Shown here one piece after another: positions 1 to 9,475 of a stretch of 51,684 bases of DNA (the first letter of the stretch is position 1; each line of letters starts with the position of its first letter). The DNA comes from Microseira wollei NIES-4236 (GTDB lineage: Bacteria > Cyanobacteriota > Cyanobacteriia > Cyanobacteriales > Aerosakkonemataceae): contig NZ_BLAY01000061.1 of assembly GCF_020521235.1 (NCBI RefSeq), positions 1-51,684 of the forward strand, given 5' to 3'. The position numbers were made by a program, and so were the translations under genes. The notes below the pieces were generated by a model. The model was given only the letters and a program-made list of their open reading frames with translations. It was not told the origin of the DNA and searched no databases.

Positions 1-383
1 AAGCGCGCAGGATGAAGTGAGGTACAGCCTTTTGGCTGGTTTGTCAAGCGCGCAGGATGAAGTGAGGTACAGCCTTTTGGCTGGTTTGTCAAGCGCGCAG
101 GATGAAGTGAGGTACAGCCTTTTGGCTTCGTTTGTCAAGCGCGCAGGATGAAGTGAGGTACAGCCTTTTGGCTTGTTTGTGTAGCGGCAGGATGAAGTGA
201 GGTACAGCCTTTTGGCTTGTTTGTCAAGCGCGCAGGATGAAGTGAGGTACAGCCTTTTGGCTTGTTTGTCAAGCGCGCAGGATGAAGTGAGGTACAGCCT
301 TTTGGCTGGTTTGTGTAGCGGCAGCATTAATGCTGCCGCTACACAAACGAAGGTGTACCATCAACCGCAGCAATCCGCTATAA
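1..383. repeat. 45-bp tandem repeat array ending in a palindromic element
   Basis: About seven copies of a 45-bp unit (starting AAGCGCGCAGGATGAAGTGA) begin before the window and run to about 310. The array ends in a perfect palindromic arm pair (GTGTAGCGGCAGCATTAA / TTAATGCTGCCGCTACAC) and in the terminal sequence GCAATCCGCTATA. Related sequences lie at about 1855-1925, 27109-27229 and 50091-50179, so the array looks like a local amplification of part of a dispersed palindromic element. The 15-codon periodicity gives an open frame, but nothing suggests that it is a gene. Confidence 0.9.
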
Positions 384-407
384 AGCGATCGCGTAACCTC
401 ACTTAAC

Positions 408-1481
408 CTAGCGCACGATTTCCCGCAGTGCTTCTGCATCAATCGGTTTGATCAGATAAATCCGCAGTAGATGACCGACAATTCCCAGTTGCAACGGTAA
501 CTTGCGTAACGCTTTTACCCACTTAGGCTGAGAACTGCTATCGATATCAGCCATTTGCACGTTGAGATCGCAACAGCGACGCAAGCGACTGAAAAACTGC
601 GGATGTTCCGTGTCGAGAACGGACGGGAAAGCGCGAGCTGCTGTTTCGTTGGTTTTGCGAATCACTTCGGCATCAAACTCGGTTGGATCTAGCCCCAACA
701 CGCGATAAAAGCCAGTACGTTCGTGAACCGTTAGGGTATGGGTGGCGAAGACAGTAAGCAGGAAAAAGCGGCTCCATAAACGAGATTGCCAGGTTTTCCA
801 GAGTTTGGGTTGGGATCGCAACAATGCCTTAAAAATATCCCCGTGGCGGTTTTCATCCTGACACCAGCTTTCAAAGTAGCCCAATAGCGGGTAGAACTGA
901 TTCTCAGGATGTTTTTCCAAATGACGATAAATGATGATGTAGCGCCAATAGCCAATCTTCTCTGACAGATAGACCGTATAAATCACCCACTCGATCGGGA
1001 AAAACGTATAGACCCGATTCTTCGTCAGGTATGCCAAATCCATCGTCGAGCCAAAATCTCCCATCGCTTTGTTGAGGAATCCCGCATGGCGCGCTTCATC
1101 CCGCGCCATCAGGTTAAACATTTCCGCCAGCACAGGACTGCGATTTTTCAACTTGCGAGAGAGTTCCTTAAACAGCAGAAAGCCGGAAAACTCCGAAACG
1201 CACGATCGCTCCAAGTAATCGATAAATGCCTGTCTCGCTTCTCCCGTAATCTGTTCCCAGGATTGATCGAACGCCTCATCCCGCACAAAGTGGTGGCGGT
1301 TGTAATCCGCTCGCATTTCTGCCAGCATCGCCTGCAACTCCATCTCCTGGGCAGACAAATCCAGCTGTGCAGCCGTTTCAAAGTCCGTTGTATAAAACCG
1401 GGGAGTGAGGATGTTTTCCTTCAGTGCCTTCGTCTTGGCTGCCGATCCTTCCAGATTGGGCTTTACCGGAGATTTAACCAT
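408..1481 (-). CDS. acsF: Mg-protoporphyrin IX monomethyl ester oxidative cyclase (AcsF/ChlA-II type)
   Basis: The 357-residue product is a diiron oxidative cyclase. It makes the isocyclic ring of chlorophyll (Mg-protoporphyrin monomethyl ester to divinyl protochlorophyllide, O2 dependent). The length is normal for AcsF. The two carboxylate-diiron signatures are visible: DEARH at about residues 128-132 and DENRH at about 209-213. The gene is divergent from heme oxygenase and close to hemN. In Synechocystis the low-oxygen paralogue chlA-II forms an operon with ho2 and hemN, so the neighbourhood suggests this is the micro-oxic isoform. That assignment is inference, since the aerobic paralogue is not in the window. 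The ATG at 1481 gives a family-like N-terminus. Confidence 0.93.
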   Translation of the reverse strand: MVKSPVKPNLEGSAAKTKALKENILTPRFYTTDFETAAQLDLSAQEMELQAMLAEMRADYNRHHFVRDEAFDQSWEQITGEARQAFIDYLERSCVSEFSGFLLFKELSRKLKNRSPVLAEMFNLMARDEARHAGFLNKAMGDFGSTMDLAYLTKNRVYTFFPIEWVIYTVYLSEKIGYWRYIIIYRHLEKHPENQFYPLLGYFESWCQDENRHGDIFKALLRSQPKLWKTWQSRLWSRFFLLTVFATHTLTVHERTGFYRVLGLDPTEFDAEVIRKTNETAARAFPSVLDTEHPQFFSRLRRCCDLNVQMADIDSSSQPKWVKALRKLPLQLGIVGHLLRIYLIKPIDAEALREIVR

Positions 1482-2089
1482 CGTCTTCCACTGTCGCTAA
1501 TAACTCAATAGCTTTTAAGTTATACTACTTGCCGCCTCTTGAACAGACGGTTCGTTGAAAAAAGTAATAAACCTCAACATACAGACAATTTTGTCGTAAT
1601 TAGGCAAAGAAACCGGGTTTTTAGGAAAAACGAAGCAACCGGCTGGCTGCCCTCCCGGCCAGAAACCCGGTTTCTTCGTCGATCTCTGGTTCCCTTTCCC
1701 AAGGATTTTTCGTATCACCTTAGTTTCTTTGCGTAAGACGTGTTTTGTTAAGTTATGAAAACTATCGTTCAATAAATCGCCCCATAGCTATAAAGTTAGT
1801 TAAGTCAGGGAGACGGCATTGCGATTGATGCAGCGTCGCACTCCATCCACCACTTATAGCGGTTTGCAGCCCATTGTGTAGCGGGTGCATTAATGCACCC
1901 GTTACACAAACAAAGCCATCTGGCTGTATCGCGATCGTTTAGGCAAAAAAACTTTGGTGATAGGAAAAATCGTGGGTTTAGAGGCGCTCTATTGACGCAT
2001 CACCTTTGTTTTTGGCCCCGCGTGGGTAAGTCCTGTGCAATCTGCTGTAAAAGATGGTGGTTTTTACGAGTATTTCGGTGAGGTTTTAG
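1482..2089. repeat. Divergent acsF / heme oxygenase intergenic region with repeats
   Basis: This 608-bp gap holds two repeat copies and no gene I can support. One is an inverted repeat with arms around AGAAACCGGGTTT (1608-1620) and AGAAACCCGGTTTCT (1661-1675), a motif that recurs at 4766-4834 and near 44475. The other, at about 1855-1925, starts TATAGCGGTTTGCA and has the palindromic core GGGTGCATTAATGCACCC; it is a diverged relative of the element inserted at 27109. Promoters for both divergent genes should lie here, but no convincing box was identified. Confidence 0.7.
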
Positions 2090-2839
2090 ATGAGTCACGA
2101 TTTAGCCAACCGCCTGCGAGAAGGCACCGCCCATTCTCACACCGCCGCAGAAAACACAGCTTATATGAAGTGTTTCCTCAAAGGAATTGTTGAAAGAGAG
2201 CCATTCCGCAAGCTGCTGGCAAATCTGTATTTTGTTTACAGTACGCTGGAAGAAGCACTGCGGCGACACCAGGATCATCCAGCGGTGGGGGCGATTTATT
2301 TCCCTGAGCTAAACCGCACGGCAAATCTAGAGAGAGATTTAGCATTTTACTACGGTGACAGCTGGCGCGAGCAAATTACTCCGTTACCCGCAGGTCAGGT
2401 TTACGTCAATCGCCTGGAGGAAATCGCCAATAACGACCCCGTTCTACTGATTGCTCACAGCTACACCCGTTACATGGGGGATTTGTCCGGCGGTCAGGCG
2501 TTGAAAAACATTGTTCGTTCGGCACTGAATTTGCCCCCCGATCTCGGTACGGGACTGCATGAATTTGAGCAAATTCCAACTGCGGAAGCAAGACGAGAAT
2601 TCAAGGAAAAGTATCGTCTGGCGCTCAACTCTTTACCGATTGACGAAGCAACCATTCAACGGATTGTAGATGAAGCCAACTATGCGTTTCAACTCAATCG
2701 AGATGTGGTTCACGATCTAGAAGATGATGTAAAAGCTGCAATTGGGGAACACGTCTTCGATTTACTCACCCGTCAGGATAAACCCGGTAGCACAGAGCGA
2801 GTTCATCCTGGTTCTGCACCCCATTTAGTAGTAACGTAA
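2090..2839 (+). CDS. ho: Heme oxygenase (biliverdin-producing)
   Basis: The 249-residue product belongs to the eukaryote-like heme oxygenase family of cyanobacteria. It opens heme to biliverdin IX-alpha for phycobilin synthesis, using ferredoxin and O2. Near the N-terminus is LREGTAHSHTAAEN, where H17 is the expected axial heme ligand. The distal-helix signature YMGDLSGGQAL lies at about residue 128. Length is normal. hemN follows on the same strand and acsF is divergent upstream, matching the gene set of the low-oxygen chlA-II/ho2/hemN cluster. The gene is therefore probably the ho2-type isoform, but the sequence alone does not separate ho1 from ho2. Confidence 0.95.
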   Translation: MSHDLANRLREGTAHSHTAAENTAYMKCFLKGIVEREPFRKLLANLYFVYSTLEEALRRHQDHPAVGAIYFPELNRTANLERDLAFYYGDSWREQITPLPAGQVYVNRLEEIANNDPVLLIAHSYTRYMGDLSGGQALKNIVRSALNLPPDLGTGLHEFEQIPTAEARREFKEKYRLALNSLPIDEATIQRIVDEANYAFQLNRDVVHDLEDDVKAAIGEHVFDLLTRQDKPGSTERVHPGSAPHLVVT

Positions 2840-2863
2840 GTTGCTAGTTATCTGGTTAGGAAT

Positions 2864-3215
2864 GCTAATGGCTGATGGCTAATGGCTGATGGCTGATGGC
2901 TGATGGCTGATGGCTGATGGCTGATGGCTGATGGCTGATGGCTGATGGCTAATGGCTAATGGCTAATGGCTAATGGCTAATGGCTAATGGCTAATGGCTA
3001 ATGGCTGGCTAGTGTTAGGGAAAATGCTGTATTAGCAATTAGCAATTAGCAATTAGCAAGTTTATAACTGGCAACTTGCTAATGGCTAATGGCTAATGAT
3101 TCAAGTTGCTAGTTATCTCTCGAAGCTCGGCTAATGGCTAATGGCTCATGGCTAATGCCAGTAAAAATCCAAGATTAGCAATTAGCAATTAGCAATTAGC
3201 AACGCCCTTTATAAC
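2864..3215. repeat. Heptad (ATGGCTA/TGATGGC and TTAGCAA) repeat arrays between ho and hemN
   Basis: The gap holds about twenty tandem copies of ATGGCTA or ATGGCTG-type heptads (about 2866-3008), then TTAGCAA-type heptads (about 3033-3060 and 3174-3202) and further ATGGCTA copies. The two heptads are nearly reverse complements, so transcripts through this gap could form a long imperfect hairpin. This is the short tandemly repeated repetitive sequence class known from filamentous cyanobacteria. No gene is seen. Confidence 0.9.
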
Positions 3216-3269
3216 TAGCAACTTGTGTAAAGTAAATTTAGTGGCAAACCAAGAGGGGAATATTAATCC

Positions 3270-4667
3270 ATGAGCTTTTCGCTGCCTGTTCAATTTGACT
3301 CAACATTGCTCCGAAAGTACGACCAATCTCTACCGCGCTACACGAGCTATCCACCTGCTACGGAGTTGAAACCGGAGTTTGAATTAGTCGATTTTAGGGC
3401 GGCGATCGCAGTCGGTAACTATAAAAAAACGCCACTATCTCTCTACTGTCATATCCCGTTTTGTGAAACGGTTTGTTATTTCTGTGGTTGCAATACCGTC
3501 ATTACCCAGCGAAAAGAAGTAGCAGAGCCTTATCTGGACTATACAGCGCGTCATATTCGCCAGATGGCTGAGCTAATTGATTGCCATCGTCCGGTGCATC
3601 AAATGCACTGGGGAGGAGGGACGCCAAACTATCTTTCTCTGAGTCAAATTGAAAGGTTATGGACGACAATCAATCGGTATTTTCGCTTCGATGCCAACGC
3701 TGAAATTTCGATTGAGGTGAATCCCCGATATCTAGATCGAAACTGCATTCTGTTTTTGAAAGATTTGGGATTTAACCGGATTAGTTTTGGCATTCAAGAT
3801 TTTAACCCCCAAGTGCAGGAAGCGATTAACCGCATTCAACCAGAAGCCATGCTGTTTAATGTCATGGATTGGATACGCGAAGCGGGGTTTGAGAGTGTCA
3901 ATGTTGACCTGATTTATGGTTTACCCTTTCAAACGCTGGATACATTCCGCAACACTATTTACAAAACCATCAAACTCGCTCCGGATCGCATTGCTGCGTT
4001 CAATTTTGCCTATGTACCGTGGATAAAACCCGTACAGCGACGGATTCCCCAAGAAGCGCTTCCCAAAGCTGCGGAAAAACTCGATATTTTGCAAATGACG
4101 ATCGAAGAACTGAGTCAAAACGGGTATCATTTTATTGGTATGGATCATTTCGCCAAACCAAACGATGAATTAGCGTCCGCTCAACGGGAAGGACAACTCC
4201 ATCGCAACTTTCAGGGATATACCACCAAACCGGAATCGGATCTGATCGGGTTTGGCATTACCTCGATTAGTATGCTGCATGATGCCTACGTTCAAAATCA
4301 CAAACGGTTGAAAGACTTTTATCAAGCGATTGATGCAGGAGTTTTACCGATTGAACGAGGGGTGAGTCTCAGCCAAGATGATGTGGTTCGTCGGACAGCT
4401 ATTATGGAATTAATGTGTCAATTCCAACTCTCAAAAGACGATTTTGAAGACAAGTATCATCTGCATTTCGATCGAGATTTTGATGAGTATTTCGCCCGCG
4501 AGCGATTTGAGTTGAAAAAGCTGGAAGCGGATGGACTAATCCGCATGTTCCACAATCGAATTCAGGTAACTCCTGCCGGAAGATTGCTAATCCGCAATAT
4601 TGCTGCCGTTTTTGATACCTATCTTCTGCACCAAAAAACTGCTGGCAGTTTCTCAAAAGCAATTTAA
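3270..4667 (+). CDS. hemN: Oxygen-independent coproporphyrinogen III oxidase HemN
   Basis: The 465-residue product is a radical-SAM enzyme that decarboxylates coproporphyrinogen III to protoporphyrinogen IX without oxygen. The iron-sulfur motif is visible as CHIPFCETVCYFCGCN, with the CxxxCxxC cysteines and the extra Cys typical of true HemN. MHWGGGTPNYLS follows, and the N-terminal LRKYDQSLPRYTSYPPATEL is the family's trip-wire region. Length is full. The upstream AGAGGGGAATATT gives a plausible ribosome site for the ATG at 3270. The gene follows heme oxygenase across a heptad-repeat gap of 430 bp. Its presence beside acsF and ho supports a low-oxygen tetrapyrrole set. Confidence 0.95.
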   Translation: MSFSLPVQFDSTLLRKYDQSLPRYTSYPPATELKPEFELVDFRAAIAVGNYKKTPLSLYCHIPFCETVCYFCGCNTVITQRKEVAEPYLDYTARHIRQMAELIDCHRPVHQMHWGGGTPNYLSLSQIERLWTTINRYFRFDANAEISIEVNPRYLDRNCILFLKDLGFNRISFGIQDFNPQVQEAINRIQPEAMLFNVMDWIREAGFESVNVDLIYGLPFQTLDTFRNTIYKTIKLAPDRIAAFNFAYVPWIKPVQRRIPQEALPKAAEKLDILQMTIEELSQNGYHFIGMDHFAKPNDELASAQREGQLHRNFQGYTTKPESDLIGFGITSISMLHDAYVQNHKRLKDFYQAIDAGVLPIERGVSLSQDDVVRRTAIMELMCQFQLSKDDFEDKYHLHFDRDFDEYFARERFELKKLEADGLIRMFHNRIQVTPAGRLLIRNIAAVFDTYLLHQKTAGSFSKAI

Positions 4668-5250
4668 TACAGTAGGGAACATCCAAAACAGTTTGATTTG
4701 GCGACAAAACTTAGTGATGTTCCCTACTAATTTTGGTGTATTGAAGAACTTACGTAAGACGAGAAAAGAAACCCGGTTTCGACCGTCGATCTCTCGTTGA
4801 CAAACCAACGATTTTTCGGAGAAACCGGGTTTCTGAGTAGCGACACGGCAGCCGAAATATTCTGTACAAGTAAACATTTTATACTTGCCGTGTCCCTACA
4901 ACATTCCCGAGGATTTTTCAGAGAAACCCGGATGGGTGAGCGTCATATCATGTCGGCTTAATTACTTATAATAAAAACTTCCCGGCGTCGGGAGCGTCCC
5001 CGTGTCCCCGCGTCAGATGTTAAGTTTTATGACGGTTGCTCATAAGAAAATTGGGGTAATAGTTTATAATTAAAGCCAGTAAAAAGACAAAATTGACCAG
5101 GGTTAAGCAGATACAATCGCTATCCCAGAAAAGTTTGGCGCATCTTTTTTTATATAAGAGTTAGAGAAGGAGAGCTTTTAGGGCAGCGATCGCACTAGCT
5201 CAATCCGAATATTGAGGCTCGCCTTTGCGACTGGTTCTCCAAAAATATTG
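4668..5250. repeat. Repeat-bearing gap between hemN and the IscB element
   Basis: There is no gene that I can support here. The gap holds an inverted pair of the AAACCGGGTTTC motif (about 4766-4780 and 4819-4834), a further half copy near 4925, and a fragment reading CGTCCCCGTGTCCCCGCGTC near 4993 that recurs at about 36687. The segment TCATATCATGTC near 4942 resembles the end of the small inverted-repeat element found at 37161 and 44107. Confidence 0.6.
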
Positions 5251-5255
5251 GAGTC

Positions 5256-5550
5256 ATGAACCCCACGCATAAATGCGGGGGCTTGTAGAAGTCATTCTTG
5301 TGCAAGCTCGAATATATTCTACAAGCCTACATGACCAGACTAAGGTTTGAAACAAAACCTACGTTCAGAAGAAGCGTTAAAGTCCTACCTACGAATGCAT
5401 GAACCAGTTTGAGCTGCTAGAACTTCAACATTAAACAGGTGTACAAGGGTTAAGCCAGTGTGTTGAAGAAAGTACCGATTCTGAACATTGTCGTTAGCGA
5501 AGCGGGGCGTTAGCCCGGTTCACATTACCCCGCAAGGGAGATTAAAACTC
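5256..5550 (+). ncRNA. Probable omega-RNA (HEARO-like) region of the IscB element
   Basis: The roughly 295 bp directly upstream of iscB has no reading frame of its own and is rich in local hairpins. Examples are CCCCACGCATAAATGCGGGG at 5261-5280, a stem pairing GCTTGTAGAA with TTCTACAAGC, and the GGGGCGTTAGCCC region near 5513. IscB genes are known to be preceded by a structured omega-RNA, described earlier as the HEARO motif, whose 5' end carries the guide copied from sequence outside the element. The guide here would come from the bases just left of about 5260, including GGAGTCATGA. The boundary and fold are inferred from position, not modelled. Confidence 0.75.
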
Positions 5551-6823
5551 ATGTTTGTATTTGTTTTAGATAGCTCAAAGAAACCATTGAACCCAACCCA
5601 TCCGGCCAGAGCCAGAAAATTGCTTAAAACAGGTAAAGCCGCTGTCTTCAAAAGATATCCTTTCACGATTATTTTGCCGGAGGAAGTAGTAGAAACAAAC
5701 ACCCAAGATTTGAGAATTAAAATTGACCCCGGAGCCAAAACGTCAGGTATAGCAATTTTGCGAAACGAAGTAGTCCTGTGGGCAGCAGAGTTGACTCATA
5801 GAGGATTTCAGATACGAGATGCTCTAACTTCCAGAAGACAGTTAAGACGTTCTCGTAGAAATCGTAAGACTCGGTATCGTCAACCTCGATTCAATAATCG
5901 AAAACGTATGCAGCAATGGCTACCACCTTCGTTAATTAGTCGAGTTGATAACATCCTGACTTGGGTTAAACGGCTATTGCGACTATCTCCAATTACAGCT
6001 ATTTCGACTGAGTTAGTACGATTTGATACCCAATTGATGCAGAATCCAGAAATCTCTGGGTTTGAGTATCAACAGGGTGAACTTGCTGGATACGAGTTGA
6101 GAGAGTATATGCTCGAAAAATGGCATCGTAAGTGCGCTTACTGCGGTGCTACCGATACTCAGTTAGAGATTGAGCATATTATCCCAAAGTCCAAAGGTGG
6201 CTCTAATCGGGTATCTAATTTGACGTTGAGTTGTACAAAATGTAATCAAAAGAAAGGAAATAAACCCATTGAACAATTTAAAAAAAATCAACCAGAATTA
6301 CTCAAGTCAATCAAGAGTCAAGCTAGACGACCACTGGCTGATACAGCAGCAGCTAATGCTACTCGTTGGAAACTGTTCAATTGTCTCAAAGAATTTGGTT
6401 TGCCTGTTGAAACGGGAACAGGAGGTAGGACTAAATACAACCGTTGTCGTCAAATTTTACCTAAACATCACTGGCTTGACGCTGCCAATGTAGGGGCATC
6501 AACAGAGCGAGAATTTAAAAGTCTTGGTATCAAGCCCTTTGATTATCAAAGCAACTGGACACGGCAATCGTCTGTGCGGCACAAATCGCTATGGATTCCC
6601 TATTCGACATAGAGAAAACATCAAAAAACACTTTGGTTTCAAAACTGGCGATATTGTTAAAGCGGTTGTCACTAAAGGTAAAAAACTTGGCTCTTATGTG
6701 GGTCGAGTTTTGTGTCGAGCATCAGGTAGTTTCGATATCACAACGGCTACAGGTCGAGTAGCTGGAATTTCTCACAAATATTGTTCATTTATTCACAGGA
6801 GCGATGGTTATGCCTATCAATAA
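5551..6823 (+). pseudogene. iscB: IscB RNA-guided HNH/RuvC endonuclease, frameshifted near the 3' end
   Basis: IscB is the compact Cas9 ancestor of IS200/IS605-type elements. From the ATG at 5551 (AAGGGAG ribosome site 10 bp upstream) the product shows an N-terminal PLMP/RRxRR-like segment, RuvC-I with D59 in KIDPGAKTSGIA, an Arg-rich bridge helix (about 94-120) and RuvC-II with E154. The HNH domain has CxxC at 195/198, EIEHIIPKSKGG with H209, and CxxC at 228/231. RuvC-III is HHWLDAANVG. At TTT 6538-6540 one extra base moves translation out of frame, giving a stop at 6612. The expected C-terminus (IIKATGHGNRLCGTNRYGFP through YCSFIHRSDGYAY) continues in the next frame to 6823. Catalytic residues all precede the shift, but the target-adjacent-motif recognition domain is lost unless this is a sequencing error or recoding site. 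Confidence 0.9.
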
Positions 6824-6849
6824 GGATTCGCTGCCGCTGGGTTGTCTGT

Positions 6850-6909
6850 GTAAGGGGGAAACTTTCCTCCCCATGGGTAAACGACAGGGGCTTCCAGTTT
6901 CCCCCTTAC
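6850..6909. other. Right-end hairpin of the IscB element
   Basis: A perfect 14-bp inverted repeat (GTAAGGGGGAAACT at 6850-6863 and AGTTTCCCCCTTAC at 6896-6909) sits 26 bp after the restored iscB stop. Its loop contains a further partial pairing (CCTCCCC against AGGGG). IS200/IS605-family elements have subterminal hairpins, not terminal inverted repeats, so this is probably the right end. It could also act as a terminator protecting the downstream sheath gene. No transposase gene is present, as is usual for IscB elements moved in trans. Confidence 0.65.
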
Positions 6910-7043
6910 AAACCCCCGATTATGGTGAAAAAATACTCATTCTGCCAATGCCGATAAGCGGTTGATTGGCGGTTGGCGATCGCAATTCTGGTGGGACGCA
7001 ACGCCCCAAGCCGTTAAAACCTACTAAAAAGAGGAATAAACCC

Positions 7044-9362
7044 ATGCCCATCACCCCCACTTATCCTGGTGTTTATATAGAAGAAATACCCAGCGGTGTC
7101 CGCACGATTACTGGAGTTAGTACATCAGTTACCGCATTCGTCGGATATACCCAGCGGGGTTCCACTGACAAAGGAGTCCAAATTTTCAACTTTGGCGATT
7201 ATGAGCGGCAGTTTGGCGGTCTTGATCGAGATAGCCCCATAAGCTATGCAGTCCAACAGTTTTTTTTGAATGGAGGTGCAGAAGCTTGGGTGGTACGGGT
7301 AGCAAAAGGTGCAGCAAAAGCAGCCATTAACCTGAAGAACAATGTAGATGGTGGGGCAGTGGTGGTGCTGACAGTCACTGCGATTTCAGAAGGAACCTGG
7401 GGAAATCTTCTTAGGGTTGAGGTAAATTACGACACTGCCAACCCAGCCAGTCTGTTTAATCTATCAGTAACAGAATTAGTAGACCGGGGCGGAACGCTGG
7501 AGCCGGGACGCAGGGAAATCCACCGCAACCTCAGTCTGAACAGCTTTTCACCCAGCTATGGGGTGAACGTTATCAATGCAGGTTCAGAGTTGATTGAAGT
7601 CAGCCGTCCCGGTGGTGCTACGGCTGCCATCGCCAATGCCAAAGCAACCAGTACTAGCGGAGTTCTCACCCTAGCCGACTTAGCTCAGTTGAATGATGAC
7701 CACCGCAGACTTGCCATTAGTTTGGATGGAGATGGCGCTTACGAATTCGATATCTTTGATGCTGGAGGAGGTTTGAGCGGTGCAACCCTGAACGATCGCC
7801 TAGACAACCTGGCATCTCGGATTCAAAGCCAAGTCAGAGCTATTAAGCCTGCCGTGCCAGCCTTTTCTGGCTTCACTTGCGTCCGCAATAGCAGTCAAAT
7901 TGTAGCGACCTCTGGAACCCCAAACGGCGAAGGGGAAAAATCTGCTGTTCGCTTCAGTAACGCTAGTATTCGCAATGCTACGGCTATTCTCAAGTTGGGA
8001 GTTAGCAACGGTGGACGCGAAGTAGAAGCAACAGCCCTAATTCGACCCGTTCAAAGCGGAACAACGAGTACCGACCTTTCCGGCTTGGATCTGACCACCC
8101 TCGCTCAACCAGCTAGCCTCAACGTGACGCTCCAAGTAGCTGGAGTTGCTGACGATGGCCCCTACACGATCAATCTTTGGAATACCCGACCGACAACATT
8201 AGAGGAATTGCGAAGTCGCTTGACAAGCGCTCTAGCCAGTTCCTCTAAAGTAGAGTTGAACCGTGCTAGCGTCAGTTTGGTGGATTCGAGGCTGCGAGTT
8301 GTAGCTGGAGGCAGCAATCCCAATGTGCGATTGCACTTTACCAACGCTGGTGGTGACACGACTGCGACAAATATCGGTCTGGTTGGTGGGATAGAAAACG
8401 TAGCGCAGTATGCGGTAGGGGTAGGTCTGACTTCCCAAGCTGAGAGTGGCGCTGTCCCCGGCGACGACGGGACTCCACCAGACCCCAATAATTTTAAAGG
8501 GAGTCGCGCCAATAAGAAAGGCTTGTATGCTCTAGAAGATGTAGACATTTTCAATATCCTGTGTCTGCCAAACATATCGGATGCCGCCGTACTGAGCGAG
8601 GCATTGAGTTACGTAACCGAACGGAGAGCTTTTCTGCTGATAGACTTTCCGCCTGAGGTGGATACTGTTGTCGAAGCCAAACAGTGGCTAGCCACCAATG
8701 CCACTCTCCGCAGTAAGAATGCAGCAATCTACTTCCCTCGCATCCAAGCAGCCGATCCGCTGCAAGGGAACCGCATTGGTCCTTTTCCAACCTGTGGGGC
8801 GATCGCGGGATTGTATGCCCGAATCGATGCTACGCGAGGGGTATGGAAGGCTCCAGCAGGAACCGAGGCGGTGCTGCGGGGAGTGCAGAAGTTGGATTAT
8901 ACCTTGACCGATCCAGAAAATGGCACGCTCAATCCCCTTGCTATCAACTGCCTGCGGACATTCCCTGCCTATGGCTCGGTTGTTTGGGGTGGACGAACCC
9001 TAGAAGGAACCGATGTACTGGCATCGGAGTGGAAGTACATCCCAGTCAGACGATTGGCTCTTTTCATTGAGGAAAGTTTGTACCGGGGTACTAAATGGGT
9101 CGTTTTTGAACCCAACGACGAGCCATTGTGGTCGCAAATTCGCCTCAATATCGGGGCATTTATGAATAATCTTTTCCGCCAAGGTGCATTTCAAGGCAAA
9201 ACACCCCGCGAGGCTTATTTTGTTAAATGCGACAGAGAAACAACCACTCAGAATGACATTAATTTAGGCATTGTCAATATTTTGGTGGGATTTGCACCGC
9301 TGAAGCCAGCCGAGTTTGTAATTATCAAGATTCAGCAAATGGCTGGTCAAATTGTGACTTAA
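7044..9362 (+). CDS. Contractile injection system sheath protein
   Basis: The 772-residue product is a phage tail sheath-like protein, the contracting outer tube of an injection system. The start at 7044 gives the family N-terminus PTYPGVYIEEIPSGVRTITG and has GAGG at 7031; an upstream in-frame GTG/TTG-type start at 6966 would add an unrelated tail. The conserved C-terminal sheath domain is clear in the last 170 residues (YIPVRRLALFIEESLYRGTKW, then PREAYFVKCD and GFAPLKPAEFVIIKI). The middle, about residues 110-500, is an insertion domain that makes this sheath much longer than Afp2-4 (roughly 350-450 residues). It is the first gene of the injection-system operon and lies just after the IscB element. 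Confidence 0.95.
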   Translation: MPITPTYPGVYIEEIPSGVRTITGVSTSVTAFVGYTQRGSTDKGVQIFNFGDYERQFGGLDRDSPISYAVQQFFLNGGAEAWVVRVAKGAAKAAINLKNNVDGGAVVVLTVTAISEGTWGNLLRVEVNYDTANPASLFNLSVTELVDRGGTLEPGRREIHRNLSLNSFSPSYGVNVINAGSELIEVSRPGGATAAIANAKATSTSGVLTLADLAQLNDDHRRLAISLDGDGAYEFDIFDAGGGLSGATLNDRLDNLASRIQSQVRAIKPAVPAFSGFTCVRNSSQIVATSGTPNGEGEKSAVRFSNASIRNATAILKLGVSNGGREVEATALIRPVQSGTTSTDLSGLDLTTLAQPASLNVTLQVAGVADDGPYTINLWNTRPTTLEELRSRLTSALASSSKVELNRASVSLVDSRLRVVAGGSNPNVRLHFTNAGGDTTATNIGLVGGIENVAQYAVGVGLTSQAESGAVPGDDGTPPDPNNFKGSRANKKGLYALEDVDIFNILCLPNISDAAVLSEALSYVTERRAFLLIDFPPEVDTVVEAKQWLATNATLRSKNAAIYFPRIQAADPLQGNRIGPFPTCGAIAGLYARIDATRGVWKAPAGTEAVLRGVQKLDYTLTDPENGTLNPLAINCLRTFPAYGSVVWGGRTLEGTDVLASEWKYIPVRRLALFIEESLYRGTKWVVFEPNDEPLWSQIRLNIGAFMNNLFRQGAFQGKTPREAYFVKCDRETTTQNDINLGIVNILVGFAPLKPAEFVIIKIQQMAGQIVT

Positions 9363-9368
9363 AACGAT

Positions 9369-9398
9369 CCCCCCCAACCCCCAATGCCTTGGGGGGGG
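9369..9398 (+). terminator. GC-rich stem-loop between sheath and tube genes
   Basis: CCCCCAA (9378-9384) and TTGGGGG (9389-9395) pair around a TGCC loop, with more C and G on each side. There is no U-run, so full termination is unlikely. A stem here could attenuate transcription or stabilise the sheath message and so set the sheath-to-tube ratio. The function is inference. Confidence 0.45.
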
Positions 9399-9475
9399 TA
9401 AGACAGAAATAAACAGTTCTCCCAACCTTCTTTAAAAAGAGGAGAGGAAACTAGGAAATGGTATTAGGAGGAATC

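Noticed and set aside
197-406. A 69-codon frame with 15-residue repeats
   Set aside because: It comes only from the 45-bp tandem repeat and ends in the palindrome; no ribosome site or domain.
2864-3215. CRISPR or origin iterons
   Set aside because: The units are 7-bp heptads found all over the window, so they are dispersed short repeats and not a replication origin.
6966-7043. Longer sheath N-terminus from the upstream start
   Set aside because: The residues before MPITPTYPGVYIEE do not fit the family and a ribosome site lies just before 7044.
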